Of a stretch of 64,000 nt of DNA, positions 35,749 to 47,674 are shown one piece after another. A program made the position numbers and the translations under genes. Numbering within the stretch: position 1 is the stretch's first letter; each line of letters begins with the position of its first letter. The notes beneath the pieces were generated by a model. It worked only from the letters and a program-made list of their open reading frames with translations, was not told the origin of the DNA and made no database searches. Origin of the DNA: Myrmaecium sp. VS I D KN 1 (lineage: Eukaryota; Ascomycota; Dothideomycetes; Valsariales; Valsariaceae); the NCBI GenBank assembly GCA_019775845.1, contig JADQAV010000018.1, positions 131,044 through 195,043 on the forward strand, written 5' to 3'.

Positions 35749-38700
35749 ATGGAGTCGATGAACTCCAACGCCCGTCCTGACGATGGACTGGAGTTGGAGC
35801 GCGTAGCCGTACGTTCTGCTGGCCGGCGGGTCGCGACGGGGGGACGACCGCTGGAGCGCGATGCACATGGCTGACATTTTCCATCTTGCCGTCTAGGTTG
35901 GGCCATATTGCGTGTTTGACGATTACAAGCCTTCGCCTCCGAGTTCCAAGAACCAGGACGACTCGCGGGAGAACACCGAAAAGATGGAAGATCCGATGTT
36001 GTCGACCGACTTCACATTTGGCGACAGCATGCAAGCCCCTTGGCTGACCGCCTCAGCTGATGATTATGCGCTGGCAGCGGCACAATCAGCAGAGCCGTAC
36101 ACGAACGGGACCTGGGAGGATTGGATGAGATGGGACGGGACGACCCAGGCGCCATCACCGAAATCGTTCAATGCCCAAGGCCCCGTCTGCTTTCTTAAAC
36201 CGAATCAACAGAAGATGCATCTCCCCATGCGACGACCGAATTCAAACCAACTCGGGCAACAATCAGGCGCTTCATCCACACCCATCCAAGCACCATCGCA
36301 TAATATACCGTTCGGTTTTGGAGAAAATATGCCCAACCAGCCGGCATTCCAGTTCAACGGCAATCCCATCAGCTCGCCAGCTGTTACCAAGGAGGAAACG
36401 CAGCAGAACGCCTACTTCACCACCCCTACGTGGGATCAAAACAAGCAGGGGGAAAATAACGAGAATGGATTGTTCTCTCCACTTTCATTCGATCAGTCGC
36501 AGATGGGTAACGTCGCCATCCCACCTCAGTCTACGCCAAGCCTGCATCATAGTCCGGAGTCCACCAACATGCGTACAAGCTCATCCTCATCGCAATCATC
36601 GCCGGAGCCGGGTCCTTCGAATTCCAAGAAACGACGGAAGTCATCGGCCGACGAAGGTGATACGGACACCAAGCAATCAAAGCAACCGGTTAAGAAGACG
36701 GCACATAACATGATTGAAAAGCGATATAGAACCAATCTAAATGACAAGATTGCGGCTCTTCGCGACAGTGTGCCGAGCCTGCGGGTTATGTCACGTACCG
36801 GAGATGGTCAAGACGATGATGAGGGGGAAGATTTGGAGGGATTGACGCCAGCCCACAAGCTCAACAAAGCGACCGTCTTGTCCAAAGCTACCGAATACAT
36901 CCGACACCTCGAGAAGCGGAACAAGCGCCTCCTGGACGAAGTTGCGGCTCTCAAAGCACGTTTGGATTCATATGACAAGCTTGCAATGACCATGCCAATG
37001 GCCGCGATGGCGAACCACGTGCCCACTCCTGATGGTCTGCGGTATCAAGAAGACCCATTCGCGGCTGCCGCAGCTCAAGGTCCCATGCAGTCCCAAGCTC
37101 AAGGGATGATTCCGGTTCCGGAAAACCTTGCCAACCTGCGCAGGATGCAGCAGCAGAACCAGCAACACTTCGCATCACAGCAAGGCGGTTTCCAAGCATA
37201 TCCCAATGGTCCGAACGGCAATATGAACGGCCAACAGATGGTGAACGGTCGGGGAGGCAACATGATGAGCAAGCTCATGGTTGGCTCCCTGGCAGGTCTG
37301 ATGATCATGGAAGGTTTCAGTGGGAGCCAGGGCTCCGCTGAAGACACGGACAGTAAAGGTCTTTTCGCCGTCCCCGCTCACCTGGCCCGACGCATGGCGC
37401 CTTTCCAAGATGTGCCGGTTCAGCATAGCTACTTCGGTTTGCTGAAGTTCTTCTTCCTTCTTGTCGCCGTTCTCTACGTGGTCGCACCATTATTCACGTT
37501 CAAGCCGAAGCCGAAAAAGAAGATTGCAGCAGCAGTCAGACTCACCCCTGCCCCTTCCGTTGCGCTTCCGGTGGAAGTCCGACGCAAGGCATGGTTAACG
37601 GCAATCCAGACGGTTTGGGTACCTCAGCATAACTTCATCCTTGAGGTCGCAGCACTTGGGTTGAAGACTCTCAAGCTCAGCATTCGCCGGATCATTGGCT
37701 GGCCTGGGTATGTGTTCCTGACAGGCATCACGAAAGACCAGGAGGCTGCACGTGTCAGAGCATGGGAGATTGCCCTTGATGCTCAGCTCACTGGTGGTGA
37801 TGCCGAGATCAGTCTCAGCCGTCTGATTCTGACCCTGATTGCCTCCGGAACTCTGCCCGACACGCCCGCACGTTTGATGCTCAAAGCAATGCACATCCGT
37901 GTCCTCCTATGGGAGGTAGCCAAAGCTGGTTATGGCACTTGGTACATGTTCGACGAGATCAGTGCTAAACTAGCCAGGAGCTATTGGAATGCTGCCAGGA
38001 AAGAGCACAATGCCCTGCTCACGAAGCCATCCAAAGACAAAGAGGAAGAGCGTCTTCCGGAGCATCTTGCCGGCCTGCTTGAGCTGGAGTGCGACGAGGT
38101 TCTGATTCCCACAATTATCCAGCGCGCTTACAACCTGGCGTGGAACAGACCCAGTGCGGAGAACACCGATCCGGATGAGACGATGGATGGCGTGATCAAT
38201 GATCTTGCAATCGCGTCGCCCCTGGATGCACTTGCCGCCTGGTCGTCGAGTCATACGCTCAGCCGTTCCCTGGTCGGATATCTCGCCACCAAAGATGCCA
38301 CTGCCGACGAAGGCGTCAAGCAAGATCTCGAACTAGCCATTCGCACTTCACCGCCGGCTTCTGGAGTGCAGCTCCGTGCTCTGGTCGCCAAGGCTGTTCT
38401 TCTCGACGAGGATAGGGATGCCAGCATTACTACCGCTTTTGATGCTCTTCCTTCAAAGCCGAAGATGCAGAAGGCATCATCAACCAATGGGCTAGGGTCT
38501 CCAGCCCCAGCTGTGCTGATGAACATTGTGAGCAATACGCCGGTCACAACCGACATTCACATATCTCTCACCCTGGCCAAATGCCTTGCCCTTGCATCTT
38601 TGAGTTTATCAGCAGAATCATCGGTCGCCGGTGAGGCTCTTCTCCGGGCAACTCAGACTATCAACGCCATAAGACTGCCTGAGACTTCTCTCACCCTCCT

Positions 38701-39073
38701 TTCCTTCGTTGCTGCTTACAAAACGTTCAACACCTTGCTCGGCAATGATGAGCTCCTCTCTCAGACCCATGAGGGCTTGGAGCGTTTGGCATTAGCTGTC
38801 CGCGTTTGGGTCGGGCGTGAAGCGGCTCGCAAGTCTGGACTCTCGAGCAAGTCCCGCGCAAGCATCGTTGAGAAATGTCTCAAGGTTAGCAAGATGCTGG
38901 TTGGCATGAACGACCTGACACCAAGCGAGACGCCCAGTGAGGAAGGAGATGCTGGCTACGTCAGCCAGAGCGAAGGGGAGCGGGACAAGCTGGGCAACTC
39001 ACTGCTCGACGCTTCCATCGCCTCCTCTCTTCCTCGCTCGTCTCTGGGTACCAACGCAGAGGTTGTCGCCTGA
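35749..39073 (+). CDS. srbA: Sterol regulatory element-binding protein (SREBP), SrbA-type
   Basis: Exon 1 is 35749-35808 (MESMNSNARPDDG...), intron 35809-35896, exon 2 is 35897-39073; 1078 aa. The long frame has no ATG at its open end, which forces the upstream exon. Residues about 285-380 are a bHLH-leucine zipper; EKRYRTNLNDKI carries the Tyr in place of the usual Arg that marks SREBPs. Two hydrophobic segments (about 479-495 and 530-554) anchor the precursor in the ER membrane with a short luminal loop. The large C-terminal domain matches the fungal SREBP C-terminal region (DUF2014 type). After regulated cleavage at low oxygen or sterol the N-terminal half enters the nucleus and activates ergosterol, haem and hypoxia genes. 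The N-terminal 280 residues are Ser/Gln/Asn-rich activation sequence. Confidence 0.95.
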
Positions 39074-41080
39074 CTATATGAAAGTTCTTGGATCTTCGCC
39101 CGACGATTATTACTCGACTCATATGGTCGAGTTCGGCTCGCGATTCTAACGATCATGAGGAACGTTGTCCGGCTTTCCACGACTGCTTTTTGAGAGGACG
39201 ACGGCGATCTGGTGTTTCCCCTGCCCGACATATCGTCAGCCGGCGCAACTTCTTCTCCTTTTTTTGGGACCTCTATGTTGATGTTTCTTTTCTGAGGTTG
39301 CCTTTTTCGGCCTATCATTCGACGAAGTGGCTTATTGTTAATATTATTATTATCGACCATGTTTTATTATTATTACTCATGATATAGGATAAGCATTCGG
39401 ACCGTCCGATGCCTGTTCATCTTCATGTTTCTAGCGTTCGCCTTAGTGAGAGCTAAAGAGGAGGTGAACGGAAAAGGGAAAGAGCTTTCTGGCTCTTCTT
39501 GTTTTTGTTTCCAGCTTCATTGGATCAGGGTTTGTCACCCAACATACTATACGTACTGGAGCTTTGTAATGGATGCAGCGGGAAGGGGGAAAAAACTTTC
39601 TCTTACGGACATACGACCGGGGTTCCTCGGCGGGCTGCGAGTCTTGAACGGTTTTCATTCAATTTCCTCGTTCCTCTCTTTGGTTCGTACTACATCTCTA
39701 CTCTCGTTTTCTACTCCTCTCTTTTCACTTCCCTCCTGTCTTTGTCCAGGAGGGAAGAGCAGGCCTAGCAAGTTTATTAGGAGAGTCGGGGGTGCTTGGA
39801 CTCTTCCCGAGCTTTTCCATTTTTTCTCCTATCGGTTTGATGACTAGATGAACTGGTTGGTGTTGGCTTGGGGGCTGGTAACTCTTTCGTACTAGGTACT
39901 TGGTACTAGTATCACAATTTTATTATTGATATATGTGGGCTACTGGGATGGCGGAGTTCGACGTGCACATGTTTCATCACTTCCGAAGTGCGTGGACTGC
40001 TTTCCTGGAATTTGACCTGCTACTTCGTGTCGACCCGGATGGCTCTATCATGGCCTCGTTCACCGTGCAGCTCATACCTGCCTGGGCCTTTGTTCACTTT
40101 GGAACTTCTGTCCGATGGCGGAATCACTGTCTACTAGGAAGGACTGCGTGAATGGCAGGTAACACACGTGTGCCATGCACTCACGAAAACACCACCACAC
40201 TGCCACGCCCTTTACCCGGACCAGTATGTACTGTACTATAGGTACACACAGCTATGTCCTCGAAGAGTAATCACTCATTCGTTATAGCAATGTGCTGTAG
40301 TAGAGTAAGAAGAGTCATGACCAGGTTTCGGAACGAAACGAACCAGCGTACGGCGGCAGACGAACTGAAACGAACCGACTCAACCATCAGCAGCTGAGCG
40401 CGGTAAAGGTAAGCAAGGTACTTAACGCACCGACACATCTAGGAACCAAGGGCTTGTAGGCGTGAACCAGGGAGGAAAACTTCTTCGACGTCTACGCAGA
40501 CAAGAGGGGCGGAGTGAGTAGATCCTGAAGATGGAGGAGGAGGAAGAGCGTTTGATCAACAAGCTTCGGCGGAACGGGAGCCAGTGTGGAGAGGTACTGT
40601 GTGGATTTTATGTTCAAGTCCAGATCAAGATACACCCATGTCCAGACTTGATATAGAGGAGGAGGGGGTTCGGCTCGTTCGGTGTGTGTGGAAACAAGGA
40701 ACCAAGGCAGGAAGTCATGCCTCGCACGCGAGGAAACCCATTCTGGCAACAGGGGACGCCAGGGGTTATCGAAGGAAAGTCGAAGTCGCGCCTAAACTGG
40801 TAAAGCTGGATTGACCTGGAGAACAATGAAAAGAAAGAAGGAAAGGTGCAATCAAGAGTGGTGGTATTGTTGTCGTCTATGAGATTATATGGAAAGAAAA
40901 AAAAGAGACTTAAGAGACGTACATAGCAGAGCCAGTCACCCAGCAAACCCCCTGATTGAAGAAAAAAAGAAGAAAAGCTCGATATACATATACAGCAGGC
41001 TAAAATGCCACACAACGGAAACGGCCATCCATGACCACCTCCAATTCCAAGCCATATCCTGATGGGCGAGCGAAAAAAAC
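39074..41080. other. Intergenic between convergent srbA and mS38 genes
   Basis: Two kilobases of 3' flanks. GTAC motifs occur near 39890-39912, 40205-40242 and 40420. The frames at 39425-39847 and 40614-41084 lack family features. No gene is seen. Confidence 0.5.
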
Positions 41081-42124
41081 TCAAGACTTCTCCAACTTCC
41101 GCCTCAAGATCCGAGTCCGCTTCATCAGCTTCTTGTACTTGTGCTTCTTCATCTTCAACTTCCGCTGCCGCTTCACGCTAATCAGGAACATGTCCTTCTT
41201 CTCCTGCTGCGCCCGCTCCCAGCGGTATTCCCTCCATCGCTGCTGTCTCAGTCGCGCGCGGTCGACGAACGGCGCGCGGGCGGGGACCGGGATCTCCACC
41301 ATCGGCGAGGTGGCAGCAGTGTAGCTGCGGGAGCCGTCCGATTCCGTGGACTCGGTGACGACGATGGTAGTCTTCCAGGACTTCTGCTTCGGTTTGCGTG
41401 CGACGCGGGCTTGGGGTTCCTTGGCAGCGGCTTCGTTGGAAGGGGCCTCAAACGGAACCGGAGGTGGCGGCGGGTGGAAAGGGCGGTATTGAGCGACGAG
41501 CCTGTCGACGGATAACTTCGGGTTGCCATCGAGGTGGTAGACCTGATCGGCGTGCTCCCCTTCCTCAAATGCTTGTACAGCGCCATCCATCCCATCTACC
41601 GTATTCGCGAGGGTGTAAATAACATCGTTGAAGGGGGCCGCGTCCTGCTTTTTCGGTTCGAAGATGGATCCAAAGGAGCTTTCACTCGTGGCTTTCGGGA
41701 GGGGCGCGGTGATAGAGATGGGGCGGTGGAGGGAGAAGAAGGAGGAAAGTCCAACATCTAGAAGGCGGTTAGGAGCCTTTCTTACCCGCTTCGACGGCGG
41801 ATTTGACCTACCAGAATGCTTCAAATGATCCGTCGAAGGGACATGCGGGACGTTCAGGGCGGGGGCCTTCTTCCGACTGCGCCCGCTCGTCTTCTTCTCT
41901 ACCGAGCGGGTGGCGGTCTGGCTCGGGCCCTTCTGGGGGGTCTTGGGACTGTCAGGCGGGACCGAAGGTTTGGAAGAAGAGAATCGTCTTTGCTGTAAGC
42001 TGCGGGACAAGCAGAGCGTTGTGGCGGTGATGGAAGCGGTCGTTGTTGGACGTGAGGCTACGGAACAGGAGGAGACGACTGCACAAGTAGAGCGCACTGC
42101 TCTTCCAAGCGCTGGTGAGAACAT
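41081..42124 (-). CDS. COX24: Mitochondrial small ribosomal subunit protein mS38 (Cox24-like)
   Basis: Single exon of 347 aa from ATG 42124. The frame extends 61 codons further upstream, but MFSPALGRAVRSTC gives a normal basic, Ser/Arg-rich mitochondrial presequence. The C-terminal ~35 residues are the highly basic family signature: SVKRQRKLKMKKHKYKKL, then RTRILRRKLEKS. In other species this binds the small-subunit rRNA near the decoding region. The yeast homologue, Cox24/Qri5, is needed for COX1 expression. The middle is Pro/Lys-rich and poorly conserved, and the body (about residues 150-230) holds a moderately hydrophobic region. Convergent with srbA. Confidence 0.88.
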   Translation of the reverse strand: MFSPALGRAVRSTCAVVSSCSVASRPTTTASITATTLCLSRSLQQRRFSSSKPSVPPDSPKTPQKGPSQTATRSVEKKTSGRSRKKAPALNVPHVPSTDHLKHSGRSNPPSKRVRKAPNRLLDVGLSSFFSLHRPISITAPLPKATSESSFGSIFEPKKQDAAPFNDVIYTLANTVDGMDGAVQAFEEGEHADQVYHLDGNPKLSVDRLVAQYRPFHPPPPPVPFEAPSNEAAAKEPQARVARKPKQKSWKTTIVVTESTESDGSRSYTAATSPMVEIPVPARAPFVDRARLRQQRWREYRWERAQQEKKDMFLISVKRQRKLKMKKHKYKKLMKRTRILRRKLEKS

Positions 42125-42820
42125 CCTCGGCGCGTAAGACGAGGGTCGTCGGCAAGGTGCGAAAGGGTTGTTGACGTGAGGTCTCGAGTGCCCGCGTTCT
42201 TTGACAGAGGAAGCCTGTGACTTCGCCGGGGGCAGGCCGTTGTTAGACCGGCCCGTCGTTTTGCCGAGCTTGGTGCCCAGAAACTGAGGCAAGCGCCACA
42301 GCGTCAACTATTGACTGAGAGCCCACCTTCCACCCTAAACACAAGCATCATATCACAGGTACAACTACCAGCATGTACAGTCTAAGCGATAGAGACGAAG
42401 CACAAAAATATATTCTCTGCCTAATATCGACAGTTATCTCACCAGTTTCAGTCGGACATCGCCATTCTTCCAACCCTACGTCTGGGTTCTCCGCATTCAG
42501 TCCAATAGGTATCTCCCACCATACACAAGCACAATAACATCCCCAGAAGCGCCGTGAACCCCGATCGGTCGTGGTATCATCTATAGTGGGGGTCGAATAA
42601 GAGGTATAACAAGAGAAGAGCTCATGGCACTTGTCCATGTCTGCGGAAGAGAAGTCAGTGCCCGATTGGCATCGGAACATCGTGTGGTGAGATCGAGCTC
42701 AGTAGTCGCTGTGAGATGCATGAGCACTTGTCCGAAGCACTATATTGGGTGCTCGGCCAGCCGGCAAGTGGTCGAGCGCTGTTATAGCCCTGAGCGACTC
42801 CTGCGTTGGAAGAGGTTTTC
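42125..42820. other. Intergenic, mS38 promoter and 3' flank of the G-alpha gene
   Basis: About 700 nt between two minus-strand genes. It holds the mS38 upstream region and the G-alpha 3'UTR. No further feature is seen. Confidence 0.45.
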
Positions 42821-44100
42821 TTACAAAATAAGAGCGTTCAGATTCCGTTGTACGATCATGTCCTGCACAGAGGCCATGGTCTTTTTGAGTAGGTCGGTGT
42901 CCGTGGCGTTGGTATAGTGGACGTATACCTCCTTCTTTGGTTGGCGAACAAGGTTTCTGAACTTCTCCGCGAAAAACTCTTGACCAGCTTCGATGTCGGT
43001 CGGGCTGCCAGTGTAATCAGGGAAGTGCTTGCTGATCGGTGCCATTCCAGAGGAAATCTTTTCGCGGAAGAGGTCAATCTTGTTCAGGAAAAGAATCAGA
43101 GCAGACTTTTCGAAATATTTCGAGTTGGAAATGGATTCGAAAAGCATCAGCGCCTCGTGCATTTGGTTCTGGTAAGTGGTTAGCATCGAGAACCTTAAGG
43201 GCTGGACTCCGAGTTCGACTTACACCATTGCGATCTTCGACTAGGGCATGGTCGTAACCGCTAATAGCAACTAGGAACAGTACTACTTGGACGTTGTCAA
43301 ACACGTGAATCCACTTCTTTCTCTCCGACCGTTGACCGCCAACATCAAACATGCGATACGTGAGGTTCCCGAGATCGAATATTGTTTCCGTAATGCCGGT
43401 AGTACGAAGGCGGGTGCGTAGGATGTCTTGGTCGCTGGGGAGGTAGTCTTTCACGAACAGGCGCTCGATATCTTTGAAGAAGCTGCGAAGTGGTTAGATT
43501 TCTTCAGGCTTGCGGATGGTGAGGTCTTACTAGGTAAGATTATCGTGGAGGGCATATTCGTTGCCCTTGAGGATGGCCATCTGCACTCCCTTGTCCGCCC
43601 ATAAGCTCTGGAAAGCGGCCAGGCAATCCAGTGGCAACGGCTCATCTTGACCAACATCCGGTTCGGAGGCGATCAACTGCATGTGTTTCTACGGACCGGT
43701 ATTAGGACCTTCCATAACCGGTGCTGGAGAGCTACTTACCTCGTTCTCCTCATTTTCGAACTTTGTGCCCTGATCCTGCATTGCGCCAAAGATTATCTGG
43801 AACGCATTCACCAGGTTGTTGAAGATGACTACCCGCCATTGCTTCCGTTCTGATTTAGAGAAGCCACCGGTATGGATCACTCGCATCTGCTTCAAGACGG
43901 TCGACTTTCCACTCTCTCCGGCACCTGTTGGGCCATGCTGTTAGCGATGGGAGCTCACGATCGCGGCTGTCGCAGGTGTCTTTACCAAGCAACAGGATCT
44001 TCACCTCGCGCTCCTGCTTCTTCTTGTCGGCGCGAAGCTGCTTCTCTATCTCCTCATTCTTGCGCGAGTTCGGGTCATCGCTCTTCTTCCCGAAGCACAT
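42821..44100 (-). CDS. ganA: Heterotrimeric G protein alpha subunit, group II (GanA/GNA-2-like)
   Basis: Five predicted exons: 44100-43986, 43924-43740, 43688-43531, 43482-43224 and 43168-42821 (354 aa). All five GTPase motifs are present: P-loop GAGESGKST at residues 39-47 (split by the first intron), switch I RLRTTGITET with Arg177 and Thr180, DVGGQ with Gln203, NKID, and TNATDT in place of the common TCATDT. The start MCFG and the end NLNALIL are typical of group II fungal alphas. The C-terminus lacks the Cys found in group I (FadA) and there is no Gly2 for myristoylation; Cys2 may be palmitoylated. It couples receptors at the plasma membrane to effectors. Group II roles in fungi are mild and species-dependent. 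An in-frame ATG lies 5 codons upstream of MCFG (MLQGL). Confidence 0.95.
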
Positions 44101-47100
44101 CAGACCCTGCAACATCTTTGCCTTAGCTGTGGATCTGCCGGTGGCGTGCAATGGTCCTCACAGGTGCCATGTAAGGACGATTCCGCGCAGCGTATTGTAG
44201 AGCTCCAGAAAAAAAGGTGCTTCAGGAGAGGGGCAAGAGACGAATGGCGGATGGGCTCCTGACTCGTTAGTCCGGGCTGCTTAGCACGCGATGGCGGGAG
44301 TGCTTTGGAGGTACCGAAGGGGGCGGCGTGAGCCTAGAGTCCGCTGTTACGTGCAAACTACAAGCGCCGACTTGTAACGGCGACTTTAACGTCCTCCAAC
44401 GGTGCAGAACCACAGAACCGAAAAGAAGGGACCGGCGAGCGAGAGTGTAGTACTTGTATGCAGCTAGAAAATAGCTTGAGAGACGGACAGCCTGGCTGCT
44501 TGGCAGATTGTTTTATGTTGAGAGCGGAGGGGGGAAACCGGGAAAGCTCGCTGAGAGCTTGAGCGAGCCTGCACCGTCGTTTATAGATACTTGACTTTCC
44601 CAGAGGCGTTAGTGACGGACGGAGGTTACGAGTCGTGCGTGCAAACGGGGGATGAGGAGGGACGCTTCCATTTCACAGCAACGACCCGTGTGGACAGGAT
44701 CACCCACCGAAGGGCGGGAGGGTCGTCAGGCGGAGAAAAGCGGAAACGACTGTTCCTGAGGCTGCCGCTAACCATGGCTGCCCTCCCAAAAAGCAAAAGG
44801 GACCCCCGGACCCGCGTGGGTGCGTGGGCCCGCTTGGTCCCGGCGCGCCGACATTCGGTTTAGCCGCATCGGCTTGCTGTTTCATGAGATGAACGTGCAT
44901 CTGGAACCACCACCGTTCACCACACCCCCCTCCCACCCCTCACCCCCCGAAATGCGCCCAACTGCGCCAAACCCTGCCTGCGCTCCGAAATTCCTCCTGT
45001 CCGTCGCCTCTACTCCTACCGGGTCTCCATCCGCTCCCGCTGGATGAGCCCGCGATGTGCCCTAATACACAAATGGGGATCACGGCGGCGTATGTAGGCG
45101 CACGCGAGTGCTGAGGAGAGGGAATTGCACCTCAGCCGCTTGCTGCTCCGGAGGGGAGGAAGAAAGGGGGAAAAGGGGTTTGATCCTCCTTGGAGAGACA
45201 TTCGCTTCGGTCCACTGCCTCCTTCTCGACGAGCTCCTTGTCCACGAGTGACACAGCAATAACTACTGACTGCGACCAAGGAGAGAGGTGTGGTGTCCTT
45301 GCTTTTTCAAGTTACCCAACCGGTCAGACGCCTGATCCGGTAGCCCGCCAGCTCCTATGGTTCGCACAGGTCGTCCTCCGCACTACACACGCGGTTTGAT
45401 GAGGGGTGAAATCGTGCGGCCATCGCCTGTCCACCCACGGTCAAAACTGCCGTGAAGAAGCCCCTTCCACGCCAGTCATGGTCGACCAGATGATGATGGG
45501 TTCCCAGCCGTGGATGATGGCTGCTGGTGTACCTTATCAGCCTGCTGCTAACATCTTTTCGTCAAAGTAAAGCATACATGTTGTAGACATGGGGATTCAC
45601 AAGCCGTGCGTGGGACGTCCTGCGTCCAGTCCCACCTATACTTACTGTTCCGTCATATCCGCCTAACAGGTGAGCTTAAACCCGGTAGCACTTTTTGGAG
45701 CGTCAGTACCGTTATCTCAGCTATAAATCGGCGATGAATTGCGTGGTTATGAGCGAAACCCGTGGCGGAGCGCCTGCTGTTCATAACATCGCAATATCCC
45801 CTAACGAGCGGCGACTGCCGGCGCGCTCTTTTCCTCGTGGCGTGGCTGCGGCAGCGGATCTGACCCCGATTGCTGCAAAACGGGCCGGCGCGGTGGCTGT
45901 CCGTCGCTTGCTTTTTCCCACCACCAACAACAACATTCCCTTTGCCATGCTCAGCACCAGGGGTCAATTTCATGTCCTGGGACATCGGATCGCAGGCTGC
46001 CCGCTTGAGGATGCGTCATCAGTGTTAAGTCCGGTGATCAGCGTGCGAACGGATCAGTCAGAGCCTGTTCCCCTCCCCTTCAATCAAACCCATCTGCGCC
46101 TCTCGAGAAGAGGTGCCGCGAGTGGGTTTAGGAAGAAGCTACATATCGGTGCGCCCTCAGCCTACACCGTGTCACCATGCTTACCGGCGATTGTACGTAT
46201 CCACGTTTCCCGACAACAGCCAGCTCTCCACAGTTCACCCAAGGCTTGTTCGTTCGGGCGCCTGCAATTCTGGGGAGATCCAGCCCTGGCGGTCCAACCG
46301 GTCGGTAGCAGCCCTTGGAACAACGGCATAAAAAGATGCGCCAGTCGGGATCCGTGCGTGTTGGTCGCGAGCGACACGATCCCTGCTATGCATGGCTCAA
46401 TCCGGTCGCTTTATGCTTTCTGGTTGAGATGTGTTTTTCCCTATGCATCTTCCTCCCCTCCCTCCGGACCTTCTTGTAACGATCCACAACCTGCCACACA
46501 GACAGCGTACATCCTATCGGCCGGTGCAAGACGCTGATATGATGGACGCCGTTGAGCTTTGACAATAGGCTTAAGATGGTATGTCCCGCATGTGAGAGGT
46601 TGCTTTCCGGGCTCACGGTACTCTGTGAGCGACAGTTATCGCGTAGCTTTGTTCAGAGCGTAGTGGAAACATTGTGGAACCCGTGTAGCGCGTGTTAATG
46701 CCTTGACATCGAACAGGTGTATGCACTCTGCATGATGCCATGTAGCTCGATAACGAGGGAGGTGGCAAACCGCTCCCTCCATCACGAATATCGAAGATTT
46801 ACCTAGAGAGACGTAAGTCGGTCGTAAGTACCATTTTCTTGTAAAGGAAGTCACATTCTAGGGGTCAGACCTCAAGTAGTACGGAATGATTAACTACCCC
46901 CAGCGCATATCTAAACCTCCTCTTACAGTGTAACAAGTTACACGAACACTGGCAGACGGTCGGCCATAAAGCGGATTAAGTTTTCCCGTCTGGCCTACAA
47001 AGACGTGTCATTAGGCCCAGCCGTCGAGTACTTCTATTATGGATGCACGAAACATCATCCATTCGCTCGATCTTCCTATGCCAGCTCTTTGAGGACGTCC

Positions 47101-47674
47101 TTAGGTCTCTTTCATTAGATCCTCGAGAGTCTGAATTATGTGCTTCACGTACTGGCCTGCGGACCCATTGGCTCACGTGTTTGCTCAGACTGCCCTGACA
47201 GCATGTCTGTTGTTGTGTCGTCGCACCTCTCTTGTGGGTGCCTTCTCTTTTACATATACCCCACCGACAGTCTTACCGTCAACATTCTACAATTCAGCAC
47301 CTTTCTGTCTGAAGTGCTTTGCTTCTGGATTTAGTGGATGAGCTGATACCGGTTGTTCCCCACCATCGATTGCTTGTGTGACGTCCGGTGCTTTCTTTCA
47401 CGTGTCAAACTTCGTCATCTTCGCTTAGGTACTTTAAATGAACTTCAACCGTCCAATCTGTCATACACTACATCAGCATACTACTTTCACTGCATACGGC
47501 GATCGGAGGGATCGTTCTGCTTAGGTAGAGTGGCCCTGCAGTCGGACGGCTGGCGCTGCAAACTGACAATGCCAGATTCCAGCACGACTTGGATCACTAC
47601 TGGACGCAGGACTGCTGGAGCGTTGTGCCAGGCTTAATATATCCGCCCGCGGTTGCGCAGACAGTACATACGCA
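44101..47674. other. 3.6-kb gene-poor interval between divergent genes
   Basis: This is the upstream region of the G-alpha gene (-) and of the coiled-coil gene (+). The only suggestive item is a short Met-rich frame (ATG 45478, stop 45568-45570, 30 aa; the open frame extends about 25 codons upstream). The 280-codon frame at 45695-46537 begins at TTG and has random-looking composition. The sequence at 46.6-47.6 kb is less GC-rich than the genes, without obvious transposon remains. Confidence 0.5.

Noticed and set aside
45695-46537. 280-codon frame upstream of the coiled-coil gene
   Set aside because: Starts at TTG, shows no domain and no splice logic; may be checked by RNA-seq.
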